Source: Candidatus Ribeiella danica
Lineage (GTDB): Bacteria; Chloroflexota; Chloroflexia; Chloroflexales; Roseiflexaceae
Length of the DNA: 64,000 nt
Direction: 5' to 3'
NCBI GenBank assembly: GCA_016717335.1
Contig: JADKFS010000001.1
Location: forward strand, 1,860,001-1,924,000
Shown one piece after another: positions 33,245-40,067 of the stretch. The stretch's first letter is position 1. The number at the start of each line of letters is the position of its first letter. Made by a program: the position numbers and the translations under genes. The notes beneath the pieces are model-generated. The model made no database searches. It was not told where the DNA came from and was given only the letters and a program-made list of their open reading frames with translations.

Positions 33245-33392
33245 AGGCAGTATCGTTTACGATGACGCCGGATTCTTCACACGCTAGAGCATCGGATTGA
33301 GGCGATAGTACCACACCCCGGCGGGATCGATGTAGACACAATGGCAACAGGCGCGTAGCGAGCTTGCAATCAAGCCGGTCAGCGCCAGACAA

Positions 33393-33401
33393 TGCTATAA
33401 T
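33393..33401 (+). promoter_or_regulatory. Extended -10 promoter upstream of the structured leader
   Basis: TGCTATAAT at 33393-33401. Predicted start near 33408, giving a leader of about 240 bases before the Dabb gene. Confidence 0.6.
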
Positions 33402-33407
33402 GGTGGC

Positions 33408-33649
33408 GATCTACCAGCCGACTGCTAACCGCCGCCGCGGCATGAGAGATGGCTCTTACGAGCTTTACAGCTTGGGGTAGCGGCCTGGGGCCAGCCCACA
33501 GACCGGTACCTTGGGAAGGTCCTGAGGGAGCCTTCGGCCGCTCCACACCTCCCCGAGATGTAAAAGGGTGGGGATTTGAGAAGGGCGCTGCCTTCCCCCA
33601 GGCCCTCTTCTCCTTTTGGTTCGGCGCTTACCGCGAAGGAGACCTCACC
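33408..33649 (+). ncRNA. Putative structured leader or small RNA, class unknown
   Basis: The region between promoter and gene has several nested pairings: AGCGGCC (near 33479) with GGCCGCT (near 33536) as an outer stem, ACCTTGGGAAGGT as an inner hairpin, and a GGGG/CCCC-containing hairpin before it. Near 33578-33618, GAGAAGGGC and GCCCTCTTCTC form a bulged stem followed by CTTTTGG, resembling an intrinsic terminator or attenuator. I do not recognise a known riboswitch, T-box, 6S, SRP or RNase P signature. No ORF with a ribosome site is seen inside it. Confidence 0.4.
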
Positions 33650-33943
33650 ATGATCCGCCATATGGTCATGTTCAAGAAGAAGCCGGAGACCGACGATGCG
33701 ACGATCGAGCAGATCATGGACCGGCTCGAGGGGCTCTACGGCGACATTCGAGGGCTGATGGGCATCCGCTGCTACCGCTCGCTGCCCTCCGACCGGCCGG
33801 TCGTCTGGACGTTTCTGCTGGACTGCACGCTCGCCGATACTGAGGCGCTGAAGGAGTATAGCGGCCACCCCAAGCACGTCGCCGTGAACGAGTGGATGTC
33901 GCCGTTCCTGGAGTCGCGCGCCGTGATCGACTATGAGGAGTAG
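33650..33943 (+). CDS. Dabb (stress-responsive A/B barrel) domain protein
   Basis: A 97-residue ferredoxin-like fold protein. The opening MIRHMVMFKKKPETDD, the middle HisArg-type strand and the end HPKHVAVNEWMSPFLESRAVIDYEE are typical of the Dabb family (H-x-V-x-F-K and H-P-x-H). Members form dimeric barrels; some bacterial ones are uncharacterised and some plant ones are cyclases. AAGGAG is 8 bases before the ATG, so the longer frame from 33449 is rejected. A nucleotidyltransferase-like gene follows after 3 bases. The long structured leader suggests regulated expression. Confidence 0.85.
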   Translation: MIRHMVMFKKKPETDDATIEQIMDRLEGLYGDIRGLMGIRCYRSLPSDRPVVWTFLLDCTLADTEALKEYSGHPKHVAVNEWMSPFLESRAVIDYEE

Positions 33944-33946
33944 CCA

Positions 33947-34777
33947 GTGACTCAGCCGCAGCAGCTGCCGCAGCTCGCGCTGCTCGACCGCCTGGTGCGC
34001 GCGCTGCAGGCCACGCAGCACGTGCGGGCCGCGTTTCTGCGCGGGTCGTTTGCCGGTGGGCGGCCGGACACATACTCCCGCCTGGACCTGCTCGTCGTCG
34101 CCGACGAGGGCGAGCCCGAGACGCTGCTGACGATGGGGCGCGAGGCCCTGAGCGCGTCCGGGCGCGCCCTGTGGATCTCGACGCCCGACCCGGGGCTGGC
34201 CCGCCTGCGCGCGCTGTTCCCCGGCCCGATCCGACTCGACCTCGCGATCGTCACGCCCGAGGCGCTGCCGGCGCACGCCGGCTGGCGGGCGCTGTTCGAC
34301 TACGACCAGCTGCTGGACGGCCGCGTGGCCGCGCGCGCTCGGGCCGAGCCGCTGCTGCCCGAGCACGTGCTGCAGCACTGCGATGAGTTCTGGTGGAACC
34401 TGTTCAGCAGCGTCGGCCAGCTCAAGCGCGAGCAGCTCTGGATGGCGCTGCATGTGCTGGGCGACTGCCGGGCCGGGCTGGCGCAGATCATGCGCTGGCG
34501 GCGCGACCCGGCGCGGCCGTTCGAGCACTTCGCCGACCTGGAGCGCCACCTGTCCGCCGAGGACCAGCAGGCGCTGGCCCAGACGCTGGCGGGCTACGAC
34601 CTGCGCGAGATCGCCCAGGCGCTGCTCTGCGCGGCCGACGCGTTCGACCCGGCGGCGCGCGAGGTCGCGGCGCGCGTCGGCGCGGAGTACCCGTCGGCGC
34701 TGGCACACTCTGTCAAGGAGTTCTTCATCCGCGAGTTCTGGTCGCTGCTCGCGCCCGGCACGACGATCAGCGCCTGA
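33947..34777 (+). CDS. Nucleotidyltransferase-fold protein, degenerate active site
   Basis: A 276-residue protein with a GTG start 3 bases after the previous stop. FLRGSFAGGRPDTYSRLDLLVV (residues 26-47) matches the start of minimal nucleotidyltransferases (G-S-x-A-x(n)-S-x-x-D-L), but the usual D-x-D is reduced to one Asp (R-L-D-L). A later IRLDLAIV could supply the third carboxylate. The C-terminal half is helical, as in aminoglycoside adenylyltransferase-like proteins. Catalysis is therefore doubtful; it might be a binding protein. Translationally coupled with the Dabb gene; function of the pair is unknown. Confidence 0.6.
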   Translation: MTQPQQLPQLALLDRLVRALQATQHVRAAFLRGSFAGGRPDTYSRLDLLVVADEGEPETLLTMGREALSASGRALWISTPDPGLARLRALFPGPIRLDLAIVTPEALPAHAGWRALFDYDQLLDGRVAARARAEPLLPEHVLQHCDEFWWNLFSSVGQLKREQLWMALHVLGDCRAGLAQIMRWRRDPARPFEHFADLERHLSAEDQQALAQTLAGYDLREIAQALLCAADAFDPAAREVAARVGAEYPSALAHSVKEFFIREFWSLLAPGTTISA

Positions 34778-34783
34778 GCGGTG

Positions 34784-34817
34784 GGGGTTTGAGGGCGGCT
34801 TTGCCGCCCCAAACCCC
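34784..34817 (+). terminator. Hairpin after the nucleotidyltransferase-like gene
   Basis: GGGGTTTG-A-GGGCGGC (34784-34799) pairs with GCCGCCC-CAAACCCC (34803-34817) around a TTT loop, a stem of 15 pairs with one bulge. No T tract follows. Confidence 0.5.
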
Positions 34818-34852
34818 TATCAGCGGCCTAGCTTATGCGAAGGGGGGAGACG

Positions 34853-36355
34853 TTGCACCCCAGCACCAGATCCGACCAGCGGCAGCCGCGCGGCCAGCTG
34901 ATCGCCCGGCTCGCGGCGGCGATCGGCGCCGGCGCGGTGCTGCAGCGCCCCGAGGAGCTGATGCTCTACGAGTATGACGCCAGCGCGCTCGACATGGCCG
35001 TGCCCGACGTCGTCGTCGTCCCCACGAGCACTGCTGAGGTCGCGGCGGCCGTGCGGATCGGCGCGGCGGCCGGCTGGCCGGTGGTGGCGCGCGGGGCCGG
35101 CACCGGCCTCTCGGGCGGCTCGGTCGCCGCGGCCGGCGGTCTGGTGGTCTCCACGGCGCGGCTGGACAAGATCTTGCAGATCGACCCAGCCAACCGGGTC
35201 GCGGTGGTGCAGCCCGGCGTGGTGAACGTCGACCTGAGCGCGGCCGCGGCGCCCTACCGCCTGCACTTCGCGCCCGACCCGTCGAGCCAGAAGTCGTCGA
35301 CGATCGGCGGGAACGCGGCCGAGAACGCCGGCGGCCCGCACTGCCTCAAGTACGGCGTCACCACCAGCCACATCCTCGCCGCGACGGTGGTCCTCTCGGA
35401 CGGCAGCGTGGTGCAGCTGGGCGGCGAGGCGCCCGGCGCGCCGGGCTACGACCTGCTCGGCGCGTTCGTGGGCAGCGAGGGCACGCTCGGCATCGCGACC
35501 GAGCTGACGGTGCGGCTGACGCCCGACCCGGAGGACGTGCGCACCTTTCTGGCGATCTACGACGACCCTGCGCCCGGCTCAGGGCTAGGCCTGGACGCCG
35601 CCTCGGACAGCGTGTCGGCGATCATCGCGGCCGGGATCGTGCCGGCGGCGCTGGAGATGTTCGAGGGCCAGGGGATCGCGATCGTCGAGCAGTCGGTCCA
35701 CGCCGGCTACCCGCTCGACGCGCGCGCGGTGCTGCTGATCGAGATCGACGGGCTGCGCGAGGAGCTGGATGCGCAGGCCATGCGGATCGACGCAATCTGC
35801 ACGGCCAACGGCGCGCGCGAGCTGCGGGCCGCCCGCGACGAGGAGCAGCGCAAGCAGCTGTGGGCCGGCCGCAAGGGCGTGCTGGCGGCCTGCGGGCGCC
35901 TGCGGCCGCACTACCATATTCAGGACGGCGTGGTGCCGCGCTCGCGCCTGACCGAGGTGCTGCGCTTCACCGAGGAGGTCGCGGCGCGCAACGGGCTGAT
36001 CATCGTCAACGTGTTCCACGCCGGCGACGGCAACCTGCACCCGCTGCTGCTGTTCGACCTGCGCGAGCCGGGCGTGCGCGAGCGGGCGATCGCGGCCAGC
36101 GAGGAGATCCTGCGGGCCTGCGTCGCGGCCGGCGGCACGATCAGCGGCGAGCACGGCATCGGACTGGAGAAGCGCGACTACATGAGCTGGATCTTCTCGC
36201 CCGCCGACATCGAGGCCATGCTGCAGCTCCGGCGCGCCTTCGACCCGCTCGACGCGATGAACCCGTGCAAGCAGCTGCCCAGCGGGGCGTCGTGCGCCGA
36301 CATCAAGACCGCCAGGGGCGCGGCCAGGGCGATCGCGGCGGGGGCGTGGATCTAG
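34853..36355 (+). CDS. glcD: Glycolate oxidase subunit GlcD-like FAD-linked oxidase
   Basis: FAD flavoprotein that oxidises glycolate, D-lactate or a related 2-hydroxy acid. About 500 residues: the PCMH-type FAD domain (VPTSTAEVAAAVRIG, RGAGTGLSGGS, GGNAAENAGGPHCLKYG, GSEGTLGIATELTVRL) then the C-terminal FAD-oxidase domain with NVFHAGDGNLHPLLLFD and SGEHGIGLEKRDYM. All FAD contacts are intact. The TTG at 34853 is preferred as start because AGGGGGG sits 6 bases upstream of it and inside the frame opened by the ATG at 34835; the ATG has no ribosome site. GlcE follows after a TPR gene; no GlcF is in the window. Confidence 0.92.
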   Translation: MHPSTRSDQRQPRGQLIARLAAAIGAGAVLQRPEELMLYEYDASALDMAVPDVVVVPTSTAEVAAAVRIGAAAGWPVVARGAGTGLSGGSVAAAGGLVVSTARLDKILQIDPANRVAVVQPGVVNVDLSAAAAPYRLHFAPDPSSQKSSTIGGNAAENAGGPHCLKYGVTTSHILAATVVLSDGSVVQLGGEAPGAPGYDLLGAFVGSEGTLGIATELTVRLTPDPEDVRTFLAIYDDPAPGSGLGLDAASDSVSAIIAAGIVPAALEMFEGQGIAIVEQSVHAGYPLDARAVLLIEIDGLREELDAQAMRIDAICTANGARELRAARDEEQRKQLWAGRKGVLAACGRLRPHYHIQDGVVPRSRLTEVLRFTEEVAARNGLIIVNVFHAGDGNLHPLLLFDLREPGVRERAIAASEEILRACVAAGGTISGEHGIGLEKRDYMSWIFSPADIEAMLQLRRAFDPLDAMNPCKQLPSGASCADIKTARGAARAIAAGAWI

Positions 36356-36372
36356 CAGAGGAGCGACTGACT

Positions 36373-36979
36373 GTGCCGAAGAAACGAAGCCAGCCGCGGC
36401 GCCCAGGCACGGGCGGCACGCCGCAGCAGCTCCAGGAGGGGATCGACCAGGCCGACTCGCTGATCAGCCGCAAGCGCTGGATCGAGGCGCGCGCGATCCT
36501 TGAGCCGCTCGACCAGCGCTACCCCAACCGGTACGACGTGCTCGCCGGCCTGTCGAACATCTATTTCGAGCTGAACGAGTACGGGCGCTACCTGGATGTC
36601 GCGATGCAGCTGGCGCGACTGGCCCCGCGCAACCCCGACATCGCGCTGATGCTGGCGGGCGCCTACCTGAGCAACATCATGCCGGTGCTGGCGCTGCGCA
36701 GCTTTCGCCAGGTGCTCAAGCGCTGGCCCGAGCACCCGCGCGCCGACGATATCCAGGCGGAGATCGCGCAGCTGGAAGGCAACATCGAAGCGATCCTGGC
36801 CAGCCTGGGGGTCGAGGGCGAGCAAGGGCTCGAGATCGCGGCGCTGCACGAAGAGGCCCGCGCGCAGCTGGCTCGATCTGTGGACGAACGCCGACCCGAA
36901 CAACCCCGCCATCGCCGAATATCGCCAGCGGCTGGACAAGCCCAACCTGCGCGAGCGACTGTTCGGCCGGCGCAGCTGA
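36373..36979 (+). CDS. TPR-repeat protein, frameshifted near its 3' end
   Basis: Tetratricopeptide-type protein of about 200 residues. Helical repeats run from about residue 20 (DSLISRKRWIEARAILEPLDQRYPNRYDVLAGLSNIYFE) to about 125. The GTG start has GGAG 9 bases upstream. After residue about 166 (near base 36870) the frame turns GC-poor at third positions and ends at 36990, whereas the +1 frame reads DLWTNADPNNPAIAEYRQRL and on to a stop at 36979, with third positions almost all G or C. One inserted base or two lost bases near CAGCTGGCTCGATC explains this. It lies between glcD and glcE, so likely part of that operon. Confidence 0.75.
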
Positions 36980-36986
36980 GACAAGC

Positions 36987-38225
36987 ATGAACGCACCGCT
37001 CGACACTGTAGCGCTCGCTCCATCCAGCGCGGACGAGCTTGCCGAGGCGCTGCGCGAGGCCGCGGCGGCGGGCCGGACGGTGGTGCCCTGGGGCGCCGGC
37101 ACGCTGCAGCACCTAGGCGGCCCGCCCGACCCGGCGGCGCTGCGGCTGAGCACGGCCGGCCTGAGCCGGGTGATCGAGTACAACCCGGCCGACCTGACGA
37201 TCACCGCCGAGGCCGGCCTGACGCTCGGCGCGGCTCAGCAGCTGCTTGGGCAGCACGGCCAGTGGCTGCCGTGGGACCCGCCCACGCCTGAGCGCGCGAC
37301 GATCGGCGGGCTGCTGGCGGCCGGCGCGAGCGGCCCGCTGCGGCTCGGCTACGGCACGCCGCGCGACTGGGCGCTGGGCATGCGCGTGGCGCTGGGCGAT
37401 GGGCGGCTGGTCAAGAGTGGCGGCAAGGTCGTCAAGAACGTGGCTGGGTACGAGAGCCACAAGCTGCAGATCGGCGCGCTCGGCACGCTGGGAGTGATCG
37501 CCGAGGTCACGCTGAGGGTCGCGCCGCTGCCGGAGCGGGGCGCCACGCTGGTCTGCGCGTGCGGGTCGTGGGCCGATGCGCTGGCGCTGGCGGATCGGCT
37601 GCGCGAGCGCCCGATGGCGCCGGTCAGCCTGATCGCCGGGCCGGCCGAGGGCCGGGGCGTGCAGGTCGCCGCGCGCTTCGCGGGCGTGCCGGCCGCGGTG
37701 GAGCGACAGCTGGATGCGGCGAGGGCCGCGGCCGCGGCCAGCGGCGCGTCGATAGCGATACCATCGGCGGAGCAGGCCGGCGCGCTCTGGCGCGAGCTGG
37801 CGCTGTTCCCTGCGCCGGGTGGCGCGGCGCGGCAGCATGCGCCCGCCGACCCGATCGAGCTGGTGATCCGCGCGGGCGTACGCCCGTCGGCGCTGGGCGC
37901 GGCGCTCGACGCGCTGGGGAGCAGCGCGCCCGCCGGGGCCGCGCCGCGCATGATCGGGTACGGCGGCGTGGGACTGGCCTACGCGCGATGGCGGCTCGCG
38001 GAGCGCACGCCGGCTGGGGAGATTGCCGCCGCGATCGGCGCGGCGCGGGCCAGGCTCGCCGGCGGGGGCGGATACGCCGTGATCGAGCACGCGCCGGGGG
38101 CGCTGCGGGGCCTGCTTGACCTGTGGGGCCCGCCGCCGCCAACCCTGGCGATCATGCGCGCGCTCAAGGCGCAGTGGGACCCGCACAGCGTGCTGAATCG
38201 CGGCCGCTACGCGGGCGGGCTGTAG
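36987..38225 (+). CDS. glcE: Glycolate oxidase subunit GlcE-like FAD-binding protein
   Basis: Second FAD-binding subunit of a glycolate oxidase complex. In 412 residues: AGRTVVPWGAGTLQHLGG (FAD pyrophosphate loop), LTITAEAGLTLGAAQQLL, GGLLAAGASGPLRLGYGT and the linked KSGGKVVKNVAGYESHKL, then a short C-terminal domain. The order glcD-TPR-glcE is compatible with one operon, with only 8 bases between the inferred TPR stop and this ATG. The iron-sulfur subunit GlcF that normally completes the complex is not adjacent, so electrons must leave by another partner or a distant GlcF. Confidence 0.9.
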   Translation: MNAPLDTVALAPSSADELAEALREAAAAGRTVVPWGAGTLQHLGGPPDPAALRLSTAGLSRVIEYNPADLTITAEAGLTLGAAQQLLGQHGQWLPWDPPTPERATIGGLLAAGASGPLRLGYGTPRDWALGMRVALGDGRLVKSGGKVVKNVAGYESHKLQIGALGTLGVIAEVTLRVAPLPERGATLVCACGSWADALALADRLRERPMAPVSLIAGPAEGRGVQVAARFAGVPAAVERQLDAARAAAAASGASIAIPSAEQAGALWRELALFPAPGGAARQHAPADPIELVIRAGVRPSALGAALDALGSSAPAGAAPRMIGYGGVGLAYARWRLAERTPAGEIAAAIGAARARLAGGGGYAVIEHAPGALRGLLDLWGPPPPTLAIMRALKAQWDPHSVLNRGRYAGGL

Positions 38226-38267
38226 CGCAGGGGTTTCCTTCTAGCCATGAGTCATCCCGTATGTTAC

Positions 38268-38392
38268 AAACCCCACCCCCCGCCAGGGGAGGGGGTTTCT
38301 TTTTCGTGGGTGTGGCACGGCGGCAAAGCCGCGGCGCCACACCCACGAACGATCTCCCCCGCTCCCCGCGGGGAGCGGGGGTCGGGGGTGAT
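38268..38392. repeat. Three adjacent GC-rich palindromes, copy B
   Basis: First, AAACCCC...GGGGTTT followed by CTTTTTC at 38268-38305, a likely terminator for glcE. Second, a 19-bp stem with two mismatches and loop AAA (38306-38324 with 38328-38346), sharing the GGCGGCAAAGCC core with copy A at 18.65 kb. Third, a perfect self-complementary CCCCCGCTCCCCGC-type palindrome, 26 bases (38356-38381). The small minus-strand gene ends at 38396. Confidence 0.75.
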
Positions 38393-38395
38393 CGC

Positions 38396-38620
38396 TTACT
38401 CCTTCGTGCCGCCGAACAGCCCGCCCAGGCCGCCGAGCATGCCGCCGGCCTGGCCGGCGATGCCGTCGATCGCGCCGCTGTTGAGCGCCATATCGACGTA
38501 GCCGGCCATCGACTCGGGCAGCTTGGACTTCAGAAAGTCGATCACCGTCTGCGCCGCGGCGCGCGCCTGGTCGGCCGGAAGGCCGGTCCGCTCCGTGATC
38601 AGCTTGACAACTTCTTCCAT
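38396..38620 (-). CDS. Small helical protein of 74 residues, Gly-rich C-terminus
   Basis: Not firmly recognised. The N-terminal 55 residues (MEEVVKLITERTGLPADQARAAAQTVIDFLKSKLPESM) form amphipathic helices resembling DUF2267-type small domains; the tail AGGMLGGLGGLFGGTKE is glycine-rich and may mediate membrane contact or assembly. The start is decided by AAGGAG about 9 bases before the ATG at 38620; the ATG at 38683 would add 21 residues across the ribosome site. It lies convergently with glcE and just before the tRNA cluster. Confidence 0.7.
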   Translation of the reverse strand: MEEVVKLITERTGLPADQARAAAQTVIDFLKSKLPESMAGYVDMALNSGAIDGIAGQAGGMLGGLGGLFGGTKE

Positions 38621-38836
38621 TGCGATCTGCTCCTTCTGTGTTTCTGCGTACAGCCGGCTCGTGCGCCAACCCCGATCCGTCACCCATCTCAGGACGCGGC
38701 GCCGGCGGAAAAGTCACCCCGCCGCCCCGCGCGACCAGGATACCAGGAGTCGCCCGATCCGTCGAGCCGCGAGCGCCGAGCATGCCTTCGCGCGTGGGCC
38801 AACGATCTGCGCCATGCCAGCCGCGCCAGCGATCGG

Positions 38837-38865
38837 TTGCAAAGCGCCGGGTCCTGTGGTAAAAT
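38837..38865 (+). promoter_or_regulatory. Promoter of the tRNA cluster
   Basis: TTGCAA at 38837-38842, 17-base spacer, TAAAAT at 38860-38865, 11 bases before the tRNA-Trp 5' end. The three tRNA genes probably form one transcript. Confidence 0.6.
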
Positions 38866-38875
38866 CCCAGGCAAT

Positions 38876-38952
<77 letters not shown>

Positions 38953-38979
38953 ACGCCATCGTATATGATGGATATCAGC

Positions 38980-39065
38980 GGAGAGATGGCCGAGCGGTTT
39001 AAGGCAGTTGTCTTGAAAACAACCAGGCGCAAGCCTCGTGGGTTCGAATCCCACTCTCTCCTCCA
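38980..39065 (+). tRNA. trnS: tRNA-Ser (TGA)
   Basis: Acceptor GGAGAGA pairs with TCTCTCC; anticodon loop CTTGAAA (anticodon TGA) on a GTTGT/ACAAC stem; long variable arm (CAGGCGCAAGCCTCGT) marks a class II tRNA. The encoded CCA follows a T discriminator. Confidence 0.95.
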
Positions 39066-39145
39066 GGACAGCTGTTGGTAGTCGGTATCGTCGGTGGCGG
39101 GGAGCGCTGCGGAGTACTGGGTATCGATCGCTGGCCGCTGATGAT

Positions 39146-39236
39146 GGGGAGGTCGCATAGTCGGCCTAGTGCGGCGGTTTGCTAAACCGCTAGGGGAGCA
39201 ATCCCCTCGAGGGTTCGAATCCCTCCCTCCCCGCCA
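39146..39236 (+). tRNA. trnS: tRNA-Ser (GCT)
   Basis: Acceptor GGGGAGG pairs with CCTCCCC; anticodon loop TTGCTAA (anticodon GCT) on a GCGGT/ACCGC stem; long variable arm TAGGGGAGCAATCCCCTCGA; discriminator G and encoded CCA. Confidence 0.96.
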
Positions 39237-39243
39237 ACCCGAG

Positions 39244-39273
39244 GCCGGCACGCGCTCTGCGCGTGCCGGCTTT
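39244..39273 (+). terminator. Intrinsic terminator of the tRNA transcript
   Basis: GCCGGCACGCGC (39244-39255) pairs perfectly with GCGCGTGCCGGC (39259-39270), loop TCT, followed by TTTGT. It begins 8 bases after the tRNA-Ser CCA end. Confidence 0.75.
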
Positions 39274-39296
39274 GTGGTTGGCGGGGAGTCCGTGCG

Positions 39297-39690
39297 TTCC
39301 GGGGCGCTGCGCCCCCGGCCCCCCGGCACCCAGCGGGTACCCGGGGAACCCGCGCCGGTTCATGTGGCTGCGCCAGGTTTTCTCCGGGGCGCTGCGCCCC
39401 CGGCCCCCGCACGTGACCTCCGTAGGGGCGTTCAATTGAGCGCGTTGCGGGCGGCCGCGGGTTGGCCTGCTCGAGCCGCCGGCCCCGCACGTGACCTCCG
39501 TAGGGGCGTTCAATTGAACACCCCTCCCTCCCCTTCTTTCGGGGCGCTGCGCCCCCGCTGCGCCCCCGGCCCCCCGCCTGGGGGAACCCACGCCGGTTCA
39601 TGAGGCTGTGCCTGGAATCTTTCCGGGGCGCTGCGCCCCCGGCCCCCCGCCCGGGGGAACCGGCGCCGGTTCCCCCGGCCCCCCTCCGGC
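39297..39690 (+). repeat. Cluster of GC-rich direct repeats after the tRNA genes
   Basis: The unit GGGGCGCTGCGCCCCCGGCC recurs at 39301, 39387, 39541 (with an internal duplication) and 39625, usually followed by CCGCGCCGGTTCATG-type sequence and a Gly/Cys-like tail GGCTG(T/C)GCC. A second unit, GCACGTGACCTCCGTAGGGG plus CGTTCAATTGA, occurs at 39408 and 39486. The core GGGGCGCTGCGCCCC is a perfect palindrome. There is no credible gene in 39237-40067 besides the sat leader; apparent ORFs here are side effects of base composition. Confidence 0.8.
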
Positions 39691-39870
39691 AAATGATGCC
39701 GGATCAGCTGCAACGATCGTGGCTCATGCCTGGCGCTATTCCGAATCATGTGTGTTATCTTTCGTTGTGCCTGGATTCCGCCGAGCATGTGCATCAAGCT
39801 TCGTAATAGAGACGGGGTGATTTTGGGGTCCAGGGGCGCAAGCCCCGGCCGGGGGGCGCGCAGCCCCTGC

Positions 39871-39899
39871 TTGCGCTATGGCCCAACATGAGCTATTAT
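39871..39899 (+). promoter_or_regulatory. Promoter candidate for the sat leader
   Basis: TTGCGC at 39871-39876, 17-base spacer, TATTAT at 39894-39899. The start would be near 39906, giving a leader of about 160 bases before sat. Confidence 0.45.
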
Positions 39900-40005
39900 T
39901 GTGCACTTGTTCACAGGCACACACACCGCGATCCAGGCGTACACCACGGGCCTGTGCTTGACTTCAACGTATAGAGCGGGTCGAGCCGACCCGTTCCCTG
40001 CCGCC

Positions 40006-40044
40006 GCAGGCAGCGTGGTACGCCGCGCTGCCTGCTTGTTTTTT
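40006..40044 (+). terminator. Terminator-like hairpin in the leader of sat (attenuator candidate)
   Basis: GCAGGCAGCG (40006-40015) pairs with CGCTGCCTGC (40026-40035), followed by TTGTTTTTT. The sat ATG is 23 bases later, with AGGAG between, which leaves no room for a promoter. Sat transcripts must therefore read through this hairpin. Confidence 0.7.
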
Positions 40045-40067
40045 GAATCAGTTTAGGAGCTATTTGA

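Noticed and set aside
33408..33649. T-box, cobalamin, SRP or 6S RNA
   Set aside because: The hallmark sequences of these classes are not found; only generic stems are visible.
39182..39820. Several ORFs of 60-145 codons after the tRNA genes
   Set aside because: They translate GC-rich repeats and tRNA sequence, lack ribosome sites and repeat the same peptides in different frames.
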